Source: Nitrospira sp. (lineage in GTDB: Bacteria; Nitrospirota; Nitrospiria; Nitrospirales; Nitrospiraceae). From it: DNA of 64,000 nt. Within the stretch, counting starts at the first letter, position 1. Every line of letters begins with the position of its first letter. The position numbers and the translations under genes were made by a program. The stretch covers positions 1-64,000 of the forward strand of contig JANDJC010000003.1 in NCBI GenBank assembly GCA_024331045.1, written 5' to 3'. Positions 40,951-49,887 of the stretch are shown here, one piece after another. Below the pieces are notes generated by a model. That model saw only the letters and a list, made by a program, of their open reading frames with translations. It had not been told where the DNA came from and made no database searches.

Positions 40951-42425
40951 CATTTTCGTCCGGAGATCTGCTGCTGGTCTTACCCGAATTGCTGGTGGTC
41001 CTGGCAGCGTGCACCGTGCTGGCGGTCGAGCCGCTCCTGGCCCCTCCCCAACGGGATGGATTGGCTTGGCTGAGCCTCGGTACGCTCGCCGTGTGCATGG
41101 GCCTCATCGCTTCCCGCATCGGACACCGAGCAGAAGCATTCGGCGGCTTGGTGACCATCGACGACTATGGATCCTTTTGGAAGCTCCTGCTGTGTTTTGT
41201 CGCTGGCCTGACAGTCTTGCTGTCCTATTCATATCTCAAAGAAGAACGGTTGCACATCGGCGAATACTATGCCTTCGTACTGTTGGCCCTCTCCGGAATG
41301 ATGGTGATGGTGTCAGCCACAGATCTCCTCACCATCTATCTGGGCACAGAATTGATGTCGTTGTCCCTCTATGTGATGGCCGGACTAAAACGGTCGGAAC
41401 CCCGTTCACTTGAAGCGTCCGCGAAATATTTTGTTTTAGGAGCGTTCTCTTCCGGCATCATGCTCTACGGCGTGTCGCTGCTCTACGGGGCAACGGGCAG
41501 CACGAGGCTGACGGTGATCGGGTCGGCCATCGCCAACACCGGATCGGACGCGCCGCTGCCTCTAGTGGCCACAGTGCTCCTTGCGGCCGGATTTGGTTTC
41601 AAGTTGGCTCTGGTGCCGTTTCACATGTGGACACCCGACGTCTATCAAGGCGCGCCTACCTCGGTCACAGCCTTCATGGCCGTCGCGTCAAAGGCCGCCA
41701 GCTTTGGTGCGTTCCTCCGTGTCTTTCTAGAGGGACTGGGCGGTCTCAAAACCGACTGGTCCGTCCTGCTGCTTGTCCTCTGTGTCGCCACCCTCGTGCT
41801 GGGGAACAGCGTGGCCTTGGTCCAGACCAACATCAAACGGATGTTGGCCTATTCAAGCATCGCCCACGCCGGCTATGCCATGATCGGAGTCGTGGCGGCA
41901 GGATGGGCAGCGGAGGGGGGACGCGATGCAGCCAGCGTGGCCAGCGTGCTGCTCTATATCGCGGTGTATGTGTTCATGACGTTCGGCGCGTTCGCCGTTG
42001 TTGCCATGCTGCGCAAGGGCGATGTCGAGGGAGAGGAGATTGAGGACTTCACCGGCTTAGCCAAGCGTCATCCCCTTGGCGCCTTCATGATGCTTGTATT
42101 CATGGTGTCCCTCGCCGGTATTCCCCCCACGGCCGGCTTTATCGGAAAATTTTATGTGTTCATGTCTGCGGTGGAAGCGGGACTCGCGTGGTTGGCGGTG
42201 ATTGCACTGATCTTTGCTGTCGTGTCCGCCTACTACTACCTACGGGTGGTGCTGGTGATGTACATGCGGGAACCGACAGAGGGCACGGAGACCTCGCCTC
42301 GCTTGGTTCTTTCCCCTACCCTCTCGATCGTGCTGGCCTGCGCGATCGCTGGTGTGGTGATGCTGGGCCTTTATCCCAGTCCGCTCGTAAGCCTCGCGAC
42401 TCAAGCCGTTCGTGCTCTTCAATAA
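40947..42425 (+). CDS. nuoN: NADH-quinone oxidoreductase subunit N
   Basis: A 492-residue third antiporter-like subunit. It has STYLGTELMSL-type segment (TIYLGTELMSLSLYVMAGL), FGFKLALVPFHMWTPDVYQGAPTSVTAFMAVASKAA and YSSIAHAGYAMIG. ATG at 40947 follows GGGAGGA and overlaps the nuoM stop; a farther upstream frame is inside nuoM. It ends the nuo block and overlaps the convergent protease gene by 7 bp. Confidence 0.96.
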   Translation: MTFSSGDLLLVLPELLVVLAACTVLAVEPLLAPPQRDGLAWLSLGTLAVCMGLIASRIGHRAEAFGGLVTIDDYGSFWKLLLCFVAGLTVLLSYSYLKEERLHIGEYYAFVLLALSGMMVMVSATDLLTIYLGTELMSLSLYVMAGLKRSEPRSLEASAKYFVLGAFSSGIMLYGVSLLYGATGSTRLTVIGSAIANTGSDAPLPLVATVLLAAGFGFKLALVPFHMWTPDVYQGAPTSVTAFMAVASKAASFGAFLRVFLEGLGGLKTDWSVLLLVLCVATLVLGNSVALVQTNIKRMLAYSSIAHAGYAMIGVVAAGWAAEGGRDAASVASVLLYIAVYVFMTFGAFAVVAMLRKGDVEGEEIEDFTGLAKRHPLGAFMMLVFMVSLAGIPPTAGFIGKFYVFMSAVEAGLAWLAVIALIFAVVSAYYYLRVVLVMYMREPTEGTETSPRLVLSPTLSIVLACAIAGVVMLGLYPSPLVSLATQAVRALQ

Positions 42426-43621
42426 AATCCCCCGTTCCCACGCGCTGCTGGATCACCTGGTTTTGGCCCTTCCCCCCGTTGCAGGAATCTCATAATCACC
42501 GAGCGGGTCACCAGACCGATCATGTGGTGATCGTGCATGACCACGAGGCGATCCCATCCTCCCTGAGCCATCTGCGCCATGGCCTGCATGATGGGCGCTT
42601 CCGGCCCCACACATAACGACGCCGTGACAGGGCGCATGACTTCTTGGACCTGTCTTCTGGACCAGAGAAACGGTGGCACCGCCTGAATATCATGGACGGT
42701 CACCAGCCCTACCAATTGCCCATTGTCCACGACGGGGAACCCTCCATGACCATAGACCTGAAAATGTCCATTGACCGCCTCATCCAATGAGCTGGCAGGA
42801 GAAAGGACCCGGACCGTTCTGACCATCAGTTCCCGAACCGGGACAGTCGTCAACATATGATAGAGAGTCGCCTGCCGCCGGCTGACCATCGCCGCAGCGT
42901 AGAGAAATGTGCCGATCAGCATGGCCCATCCCCCTCCTGAGGACGCTGAAGCAGGTAAGCGGCCAGTCATTGCACCGAGGAAGACCATCAAGCCTACCAG
43001 GCCGAATAGGGCTCCGAAGCCTAGACCAGCCCACGCGGCCTGTTTTGTCGCTTGGTGAAAATTCTGTCCCCACTTCCATAGCCCAGCTCGTAACACTCGC
43101 CCCCCATCCAGGGGAAGGCCAGGCAGTAGATTGAACAGTCCGATCTGAATATTGACCACCCCCAGCAATGTGCCAAGCACCATGAGCCCATGCCAGGAAG
43201 GAGCTGCTCCCAGCGACTCGAGCAGGAACGTCGATCCTAGGCAGGCTCCCCCCAATCCAAAACTCACCATCGGTCCGGCCATGGCAATCAAAGCCTCCGC
43301 CCGCGGGGATGGCGCTTCTTTCCTCATATGGGCCACTCCCCCAAATACAAACAGCGTGATCCGATCGATGGGAATCTGATACCACTGAGCCACGTAGCAG
43401 TGTCCCAATTCGTGCAAGAAGACAGAGAGAAAGAGAAGAGCAGCCGCAGCACCACCCATGGCCCAGTAGCGGCCGAGAGACAGACCAGGAAGATGACCGG
43501 GCAAGAAGTCTGTCGCCAAACTCCAACTAACAAACGCAAAGACCAGAAACCACGAAACATGGAGATGGACGGGAATCCCCCTCACCTGCCCGATGCGCCA
43601 TGACAGCGACAATCTGTCCAT
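42419..43621 (-). CDS. Site-2-protease-like M50 metalloprotease with two CBS domains
   Basis: A 400-residue intramembrane zinc protease. The motif H70-E71-L-G-H74 lies in one helix, and the distal ligand Asp in NLLPGLPLDGGR (164-175). There are about six membrane helices up to residue 250, followed by a pair of CBS domains (MVRTVRVLSPASSLDEAV, then MRPVTASLCVGPEAPIMQ) that would sense adenine nucleotides. This is the SpoIVFB/Rip3-like group. The substrate is unknown; anti-sigma factors are common targets of the family. Confidence 0.9.
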   Translation of the reverse strand: MDRLSLSWRIGQVRGIPVHLHVSWFLVFAFVSWSLATDFLPGHLPGLSLGRYWAMGGAAAALLFLSVFLHELGHCYVAQWYQIPIDRITLFVFGGVAHMRKEAPSPRAEALIAMAGPMVSFGLGGACLGSTFLLESLGAAPSWHGLMVLGTLLGVVNIQIGLFNLLPGLPLDGGRVLRAGLWKWGQNFHQATKQAAWAGLGFGALFGLVGLMVFLGAMTGRLPASASSGGGWAMLIGTFLYAAAMVSRRQATLYHMLTTVPVRELMVRTVRVLSPASSLDEAVNGHFQVYGHGGFPVVDNGQLVGLVTVHDIQAVPPFLWSRRQVQEVMRPVTASLCVGPEAPIMQAMAQMAQGGWDRLVVMHDHHMIGLVTRSVIMRFLQRGEGPKPGDPAARGNGGFY

Positions 43622-43696
43622 GGATACACCCTATCAGCCGCTCCACAAACGGTCAATCGACCTCCATCCTTTCCAGGATGCGCTATACTAGCGAAC

Positions 43697-44404
43697 ATGA
43701 TACGACCGTTCTGTGTCATCCTGACCGGCCTCCTCGCTATCAGCAGTCTATCCGGTACACTCCCCGCTCAGGCCCAAGTCATCAGATCCGGTTCGCCACA
43801 TTGTCCGGGCGTGGCACTGACTTTCGATCTCTGCCCAGTCAAAAACGGGTCCGGCATTGATGAAGCCTTGTTGGACTACTTGATCACCCATCGAATCCCC
43901 TCCACCCTGTTTTTGTCCGGCAAATGGATCACCCAACACGAAGAAGCGGTGAGCCGGCTGATGAAGCCTGAATGGTTCGAGATCGGAACACACGGCCAAA
44001 CCCATGCCCACCTCCCGTTGTACGATGCCCAGAAGCAGAGGACCGAGATTTGGGGGCCCGTTGCGCACCTGAAGGCACACCATGCTCGCCAGGCCACTTT
44101 ATTCCGTCCTCCCTACGGGGAATTTGATGACGTCACCGTTCAGGTCGTCAAGGCCCTCGGTCTTCGATTTATCCAATGGGATATTGCATCGGGCGATCCA
44201 GATCCTCATCTTTCAGCCGAACAGATTCTGAACCATGTGACGGGCCGTCTCAAGCCGGGAAGCATCGTGGTGTTTCACGCCAACGGAAAGGGGAAACATA
44301 CACGGGATGTCATTGAACGGCTGACCCGCGACGTCCTTCCCCGCCGGCATCTGACTCCGATGACTGTGAGCGAGTTGCTCAATTGCAAAGGAGAAGCACC
44401 GTGA
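43697..44404 (+). CDS. Exported polysaccharide deacetylase (NodB family)
   Basis: A 235-residue exported protein with a signal peptide (FCVILTGLLAISSLSGTLPAQAQ) and a NodB fold. Motifs are T42-F-D44-L45, the H99-x3-H103 metal pair, RPPYG at 137-141, WD at 161-162 and the late H194. The second Asp of the usual TFDD motif is Leu here, which removes one metal ligand. Activity on peptidoglycan, chitin-like or other N-acetylated glycans cannot be told apart. It overlaps the next gene (GTGA). Confidence 0.87.
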   Translation: MIRPFCVILTGLLAISSLSGTLPAQAQVIRSGSPHCPGVALTFDLCPVKNGSGIDEALLDYLITHRIPSTLFLSGKWITQHEEAVSRLMKPEWFEIGTHGQTHAHLPLYDAQKQRTEIWGPVAHLKAHHARQATLFRPPYGEFDDVTVQVVKALGLRFIQWDIASGDPDPHLSAEQILNHVTGRLKPGSIVVFHANGKGKHTRDVIERLTRDVLPRRHLTPMTVSELLNCKGEAP

Positions 44405-44877
44405 ACGGGGTCCAGATCCGCCCCATGCATCCCGCCGATCGATCGGCCGTCGTGCAGATACTGGACGGATCGGATCCGTGGCAAAGGCTCAACTACACGG
44501 CTGCCGATTGGGATCGCATCTTTTGCCCCTTGCCTCAGGGAAAAGATAGCTATGTGGCCGAGCTCGATGCCCAGATCGCCGCCATCGCGGTGGTCCGGCG
44601 GAATTTTCTGGCCGGTGATTATTTGGAGCTGCTAGCCGTCGCGCCAGGGATACGTAGACAGGGCGTGGGACGGCGCTTGCTCGAATATGTTGAGCAAACC
44701 GTCTTCGTCCGGGCCAAAAACCTGTTTGCCTGCGTGTCGGACTTCAACGAGCAAGCCAGGGCCTTTTATCGCAAGCTCGGCTATCGGGAGGTGGGGTTGC
44801 TGGTGGACTTCCTCATTGCCGGCTCCTCGGAAGTACTCATACGGAAAACAGTGGGACCAGCCAGGGGAGGCCGCTAA
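44401..44877 (+). CDS. GNAT-family N-acetyltransferase
   Basis: A 158-residue acetyltransferase. The acetyl-CoA loop is in VAPGIRRQGVGRRLLEYVE (Q/RxxGxG type), with ARAFYRKLGYREVG as the C-terminal motif. GTG at 44401 overlaps the deacetylase stop and follows AAAGGAG, so it is chosen over a TTG six codons upstream. Translational coupling with the deacetylase suggests a shared process, but the substrate is unknown. Confidence 0.88.
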   Translation: MNGVQIRPMHPADRSAVVQILDGSDPWQRLNYTAADWDRIFCPLPQGKDSYVAELDAQIAAIAVVRRNFLAGDYLELLAVAPGIRRQGVGRRLLEYVEQTVFVRAKNLFACVSDFNEQARAFYRKLGYREVGLLVDFLIAGSSEVLIRKTVGPARGGR

Positions 44878-45003
44878 CCAATCATCTCTTCGGTTCGCTA
44901 TTATCCCGGCCCGCTATCCGGGGCAGCGATCCCGCCGGCAGTCTCCTGGGGCTTCACACCGGATCTTGCCACCAGCCCTCCAGCATCTGCTATAAGTGGT
45001 CCC

Positions 45004-45402
45004 ATGAAAGTGATTAAACTGCTCCACACCAGGATGCGGGTGAGTGACCTTGAGGCAACCATTCGGTTTTACACGACCGTCCTTGGGTTAGAAGTCGTCG
45101 AACGTAAGACCTCGCCGCGCGGATCGCAACTCGCCTTCTTAAAAACTCCAAACAGTGACGAACTGATCGAGCTGACCTGCTTTCCTCCCAGTGGGCCCGT
45201 TCGTGTACAGGAAGATCTCATCCATCTGGCATTTCAAGTCGAGAGTCTGGATCGCGCCATTGCATCGCTCACCGAACAGGGTATCCCCATCACGGATGGT
45301 CCCACTCAAACCTCCTCCGGTAGCCGTTTCATTTTCATCGAGGCCCCGGACGGTTACGAAATCGAATTGATTGAGCGCCCCGCTGGTGTCACGATCGTCT
45401 AA
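45004..45402 (+). CDS. VOC-family (glyoxalase I-like) metalloprotein
   Basis: A 132-residue single VOC domain close to lactoylglutathione lyase. Likely metal ligands are His8 in LLHTRMRV, Glu in DELIELTC, His in LIHLAFQV and Glu in GYEIELIE, so all four glyoxalase I positions seem filled. Whether the thiol cofactor is glutathione is unknown. ATG at 45004. It lies 36 bp upstream of the DapF homologue in the same direction. Confidence 0.85.
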   Translation: MKVIKLLHTRMRVSDLEATIRFYTTVLGLEVVERKTSPRGSQLAFLKTPNSDELIELTCFPPSGPVRVQEDLIHLAFQVESLDRAIASLTEQGIPITDGPTQTSSGSRFIFIEAPDGYEIELIERPAGVTIV

Positions 45403-45438
45403 CAAGGCACCTGACAGTATGATAGAAGGAGTCGACGG

Positions 45439-46308
45439 ATGAAAAACGGGTTCTTTCGCGGACATGGCCTGGGCAACGATTATCTCGTCATGGACCCCCA
45501 GGAGTTGACATTTAAGCTCACACCCAAGAACGTTCAACGTATCTGCGACCGCCATTGGGGACTGGGCAGTGACGGCATCCTGGTGGTGGCTCCCTCCAAG
45601 AAAGCCGACTTCGGCCTGCGGATTTTCAACCCTGACGGCAGCGAGGCCGAGAAATCCGGCAATGGACTGCGAATTTTCGCCCGCTATCTCCATGCCACTG
45701 GCAAGACGAGAAAGCGGCGGTTCACGGTCGAGACCAAGGGAGGAATTGTGTCGATCGTCGTCCATCTCGACCGCCACGGGGACGTGCGGGAGGCCACCGT
45801 AGAGATGGGGCATGCCACCTTTGAGCCGGCCACCCTCCCTTGCACGCTGAAGGTCACGGAACTCGTTCAACAGCCCATCGATGTGGCGGGCCGCAGTTTC
45901 ACCTTCACCGGCGTGAGTGTGGGGAACCCTCACTGCGTCCTGTTTAAGCCGTATGGAAAGTCGTGGTCCCGCGAAGAGCTGTTGGAGCTAGGCCCGGCCT
46001 TGGAAACCCATCCGTTGTTTCCCAAACGAACGAACGTCCAGTTGGCCGTCCCCACCGGCCGCAAGGAACTCTTCATTCTGATCTGGGAACGGGGAGCCGG
46101 GGAAACCCAGGCTTCCGGCTCTTCATCCTGTGCCGCAGCCAGCGCAGCCGTCCGGCTGGGGCTGGTCGAGAGCCCCGTCACCGTGAAGATGCCAGGTGGA
46201 ACCTTACTGATTGACGTCGCTCCAGATTTTAGCCTGACCATGAAGGGGCCGGTCGCCGAAGTCGCCCGTGGCTTCTTTAGCCCATCGTTCGTCCGAACCT
46301 TGCGATAA
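45439..46308 (+). CDS. Diaminopimelate epimerase homologue with Ser in place of both catalytic Cys
   Basis: A 289-residue protein of the DapF fold. It starts FFRGHGLGNDYLVMD and has both half-site motifs, but the first (normally AEMCGNG) reads AEKSGNG with Ser73, and the second (normally ACGTGACAA) reads ASGSSSCAA with Ser226. In true DapF these two positions are cysteines that act as the acid and base in racemisation. Other active-site parts (NPDGSEAE, VGNPH, WERGAGET) are kept. It may be a DapF-like isomerase of other function or an inactive form. I leave the symbol blank for this reason. Ribosome site GAAGGAG precedes the ATG. Confidence 0.85.
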   Translation: MKNGFFRGHGLGNDYLVMDPQELTFKLTPKNVQRICDRHWGLGSDGILVVAPSKKADFGLRIFNPDGSEAEKSGNGLRIFARYLHATGKTRKRRFTVETKGGIVSIVVHLDRHGDVREATVEMGHATFEPATLPCTLKVTELVQQPIDVAGRSFTFTGVSVGNPHCVLFKPYGKSWSREELLELGPALETHPLFPKRTNVQLAVPTGRKELFILIWERGAGETQASGSSSCAAASAAVRLGLVESPVTVKMPGGTLLIDVAPDFSLTMKGPVAEVARGFFSPSFVRTLR

Positions 46309-46399
46309 GACCAAGCCCCGGTCATCGGCGTTGACCGTCATCGGTAGAAGAAAGCGAGGCGCCGCCCTTGGTATGCTATGAATCAGGGTTTTGTGGCGT

Positions 46400-48247
46400 A
46401 TGACGCACGACGATCTCCATGCCAAGCTCGCTCGCCTTCCTGAACAGCCAGGGGTGTATCTGTTCAAAAACGCCCAGGGTGCCATCATTTATATCGGCAA
46501 GGCGGCCGTCCTAGCTGACCGGGTGCGGTCCTACTTTCAACGCAGCGCCGATCACAATCCCAAAACAGCCTTGCTCGTAAGCCAGATCGCCGATGTGGAA
46601 ACGATGGTCACCCGTTCGGAATTGGAAGCGCTGATCCTCGAAAGCAATCTGGTCAAGCGACACAAGCCTCGATTCAACATTGTCCTTCGCGACGACAAAC
46701 AATACCCCTACCTCCGGCTGCCGATTAAAGACGACTTCCCACGCCTGTCTATTGTGCGCCGGATCCAGCGAGATGGGGCCCTCTACTACGGCCCCTACAC
46801 CCCGACCAACGCCCTGCGGGAGACGTTGAAAGTCATCAAGCACGTGTTTCCGCTGGCAACCTGCTCCATTGAGATCGATGGCAAGGCGGAACGAGCCTGT
46901 CTTGAGTTTGAAATCAAACGGTGTATGGCGCCGTGCACCGGCAACCAAACAAAGGAAGAGTACCACCAGATCGTGAGACAGGTTCGTCAATTCTTGGAAG
47001 GCCGCGACCGCGAGCTCCTGGATGAGTTGCGTGAAAAAATGCACCAGGCGGCCGAACGCGAGGAATTCGAGGAAGCGGCTCGACTGCGCGACCGTCTCTT
47101 CAAAGTGGAACGGATGTTGGAAAAACAGCGGGTGACGCAGATCTCGGCCGTGGATCAAGACGTCATCGGTCTGGCGAGGCAAGGAGACGCCGTGGACTTG
47201 CAGATTCTGTTTGTCCGAGGCGGCCTATTGATCGGGCGCAAGGATTTCTTTTGGCCGCAGTCGGCCGACGCCACAGATGAGGAGCTTGTCCGTTCGGCTA
47301 TCGAGCAGTTCTACAACAGGGACGGGCAACCGCCAAAAGAGGTGCTGATCCCCACCGTCCTGGAAGACGCCCGATTGATCGAACAGTGGCTCTCCGACAA
47401 GCGGGGAGAGCCGGTTCGCGTCCTCGCTCCGGAACGAGGGGTGAAACACCAATTGGTGTTACTGGCCGAAGAAAACGCAACAGCCGCCGTGGCCAACCAT
47501 TTACACGAAGAGGAACTCGATCAACAGGCTGGCATCGAACTTCAGCGACTGTTGAGATTGGATCGTCCGCCTCGCCGCATCGAAGGGTTTGATATCTCCA
47601 ACACCATGGGCAACCTGTCCGTCGCCTCCATGGTGGTGTGGGAAGATGGCCAGATGAAGAAGGCCGACTATCGGCGGTTCAAAATCAAGACCGTCGTGGG
47701 CGCCAATGACTTTGCCAGCATCAAAGAGGCGGTCGTTCGGCGGTATGGCACGCCCGACGGCGAACCGAGCACCATGACGGAAGGCCTCTCCCGACCCGAT
47801 GTGATTCTCATCGACGGCGGTCTGGGGCAATTGTCCGCCGCCCTGGAGGGGCTTAAGGAAGCCGGCCTTTCCCATCTGCCGATCCTCGGGTTGGCCAAGG
47901 CCCGTGGAGCTAAAGAAGAACGGGTATTCCTGGCCGGCAGGAAAAACCCTATCGTTCTGTCTCCGACCGCTCCCGCCACTCATCTGCTCCAACAGATTCG
48001 AGATGAAGCGCACCGGTTCGCATTGACCTACCACCGCCGCCTGCGAAGGAAAGCCTTGACCACCTCCGAGCTTGACATAGTCCCCGGCATCGGCAAAACA
48101 AGACGGCAACGGCTGCTGGCCCGCTTTGGCAGTGTGGTGGGACTGGCCGAAGCCGATGACGCCTCGCTTGAAGAAGCCGGACTGGACCGCCATACCATCG
48201 CCCAACTTCGACGACGGCTCGACACAAGACCCACCGACCGTGCCTGA
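46400..48247 (+). CDS. uvrC: UvrABC excinuclease subunit C
   Basis: A 615-residue nucleotide-excision-repair nuclease. It has the N-terminal GIY-YIG domain (QPGVYLFKNAQGAIIYIGKA), a UVR motif that binds UvrB (EREEFEEAARLRDRLF), the RNase H-like second nuclease domain (IEGFDISNTMG, LIDGGLGQL) and C-terminal helix-hairpin-helix repeats (IVPGIGKTRRQRLLARFG). ATG at 46400 is preferred; a TTG at 46391 is in frame. It cuts on both sides of the lesion. Confidence 0.96.
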   Translation: MTHDDLHAKLARLPEQPGVYLFKNAQGAIIYIGKAAVLADRVRSYFQRSADHNPKTALLVSQIADVETMVTRSELEALILESNLVKRHKPRFNIVLRDDKQYPYLRLPIKDDFPRLSIVRRIQRDGALYYGPYTPTNALRETLKVIKHVFPLATCSIEIDGKAERACLEFEIKRCMAPCTGNQTKEEYHQIVRQVRQFLEGRDRELLDELREKMHQAAEREEFEEAARLRDRLFKVERMLEKQRVTQISAVDQDVIGLARQGDAVDLQILFVRGGLLIGRKDFFWPQSADATDEELVRSAIEQFYNRDGQPPKEVLIPTVLEDARLIEQWLSDKRGEPVRVLAPERGVKHQLVLLAEENATAAVANHLHEEELDQQAGIELQRLLRLDRPPRRIEGFDISNTMGNLSVASMVVWEDGQMKKADYRRFKIKTVVGANDFASIKEAVVRRYGTPDGEPSTMTEGLSRPDVILIDGGLGQLSAALEGLKEAGLSHLPILGLAKARGAKEERVFLAGRKNPIVLSPTAPATHLLQQIRDEAHRFALTYHRRLRRKALTTSELDIVPGIGKTRRQRLLARFGSVVGLAEADDASLEEAGLDRHTIAQLRRRLDTRPTDRA

Positions 48248-48276
48248 GACGTTGGATCAATCAAACCGCCGGGTCG

Positions 48277-49653
48277 TTAATAGAAGAGATGTAGGCCTAG
48301 CAGCCCCACATGGACCGAGGCGCGATAGGTGCCGTTGACGGTTGGACTCAAAAGGTTACCGGCTACGGTGCGGGATTCATAAAACCATTCCTGGAACGCC
48401 ACGTCCAAACCGATTCCTCTTGGCCACCACGATGAGGTTCCACTACAAGGAATGAGCCCAAACAAGCGCCCCGCCCCCTTGCACATCACTCCCGCCCCCA
48501 GAGAGAACGTGTGCGCCGTCAATGAGAGCATCGAAGGATTGAAGGTCTGGGAGGGAACAGGATCGCCCGTGTAGGTGTAGCCGGTCCGGACCGCCACTTC
48601 CCATGATGGCAACCAGGTGGGGTTCAACCATCGGTACTCGGTTCCCAGCGCAATGACCGGGACGTCGTTCCAGTTCTGCGGCTGGCGAACGATCATTCCG
48701 TTCTGAAGCCGGATATCGAGGTCTCTGTTGACACTCCATCCCACATATTCGACATCGAACTCCACTTTCCACTCTCGTTCGCTCGCACGGATCGGCCAGA
48801 TAGCGAACGCCCCGGTGACGATGTGTGGCAACACCAGATCGATAGACGCATCCACGACCTTGACTCCATTGGCCAGGATGGCCCCCTTGAGGGGCACAAC
48901 CGCTCGACTTCGATACACCACTGCAAGTGATACCAGAGGCAGCCCGTCCGCGTTTCTTAGTGGAGCATACTGGATTCCAACCGTGACGCCAGCTCCGGTC
49001 CCTCTTCCGTTGAACTCAACAGTCAGACCAGGCGGAATGCCGAACGTGAAATCGCTGATCAATTTCGTCTCCGCATGGCCCGCGCCAAGAACGCCGGCGA
49101 ACGTGTAAATATCGGCGCCCACTCCTACTGACAGGCTGTCATTGATTTGATAGGCCACGGTGGGTTTGATGTCGATCAAGGGAAGGGCGGAGGAGACCAC
49201 AATGGTGCGAAAGGGACCATCGATCGGATAGCGAATATTCAAACCGTACGGAGAGGTGACGCCGACACCGAGGGTAACCGCCGAGAGACGTGACAGGCCC
49301 AGCGTCCCCAGGTTGGCGCTGAGATAAAAGAAGCTCGGCGGAGGCCAACTCACCGTGCCATTGAAATCCCCACGGCTCTCACTGCCAGTCTGGCCGTGAA
49401 ATGTCACCGTTCCTCCCACGAGGTTGGTCCCCACCACGCTGTGCAGTCCTCGTGCTCTACTCAATCCCGCCGGGTTATAGTGAACAGCCGAGGCGTCATC
49501 GACCGACGCCGCGAACGCATTGCCCTGACCGGCGGCTCGCGCTCCCTGCGGCTGAAACCGAATCACCTGGGCCCCAGCCTCCCCCAGCTGCCCACTCACA
49601 CTCCACACCATGAGTGTCACGATAACCGCTGCAACGCCTCGTCCAGGGAACAT
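48277..49653 (-). CDS. Outer-membrane FadL/TodX-type transport protein
   Basis: A 458-residue protein with a signal peptide (GVAAVIVTLMVWSVSGQLGEAGA) and the FadL hallmark near the N-terminus: RAAGQGNAFAASVDDASAVHYNPAGLS. The rest is alternating beta strands with aromatic ends, and it ends in a C-terminal phenylalanine-tyrosine (LGLHLFY), a beta-barrel signal. FadL members carry long-chain fatty acids or aromatic compounds across the outer membrane. ATG at 49653 has a strong GGGAGGAG; the frame is open to 49677. It is divergent from luxR. Confidence 0.88.
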   Translation of the reverse strand: MFPGRGVAAVIVTLMVWSVSGQLGEAGAQVIRFQPQGARAAGQGNAFAASVDDASAVHYNPAGLSRARGLHSVVGTNLVGGTVTFHGQTGSESRGDFNGTVSWPPPSFFYLSANLGTLGLSRLSAVTLGVGVTSPYGLNIRYPIDGPFRTIVVSSALPLIDIKPTVAYQINDSLSVGVGADIYTFAGVLGAGHAETKLISDFTFGIPPGLTVEFNGRGTGAGVTVGIQYAPLRNADGLPLVSLAVVYRSRAVVPLKGAILANGVKVVDASIDLVLPHIVTGAFAIWPIRASEREWKVEFDVEYVGWSVNRDLDIRLQNGMIVRQPQNWNDVPVIALGTEYRWLNPTWLPSWEVAVRTGYTYTGDPVPSQTFNPSMLSLTAHTFSLGAGVMCKGAGRLFGLIPCSGTSSWWPRGIGLDVAFQEWFYESRTVAGNLLSPTVNGTYRASVHVGLLGLHLFY

Positions 49654-49691
49654 GGGATCTCCTCCCATTGAGGCCACTTCACATCATCTTT

Positions 49692-49725
49692 ATCGATAGG
49701 TTGATCGATAGGTACTTACCCTATC
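49692..49725. promoter_or_regulatory. Direct and inverted repeats in the divergent omp-luxR region
   Basis: ATCGATAGG occurs twice (49692-49700 and 49704-49712, 12-bp spacing). The second copy makes an inverted repeat with CCTATC (GATAGG 49707-49712, CCTATC 49720-49725). The element lies 39-72 bp upstream of the outer-membrane protein start and could be an operator for that gene. Confidence 0.4.
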
Positions 49726-49796
49726 ATGACATTTCTTCTCTTTATACAGAGTACAGAGATTAAAAGGACGAGCTAAGAGGCTAGGGCCATTTGACC

Positions 49797-49804
49797 CTGT
49801 ACAG
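49797..49804. promoter_or_regulatory. CTGTACAG palindrome upstream of luxR
   Basis: A perfect 8-bp palindrome CTGTACAG, 84 bp before the luxR ATG. CTGTA/TACAG half sites occur in some lux boxes, but the arms here are contiguous, so it does not have the normal lux-box spacing. Only weak support for autoregulation. Confidence 0.25.
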
Positions 49805-49887
49805 ATTTAACCGACCGCCATCTTGATTTGATGACTTGAACGAACTATGGTTTCCATACTTCTTTCCATAATCGGAGGTCATATCCC

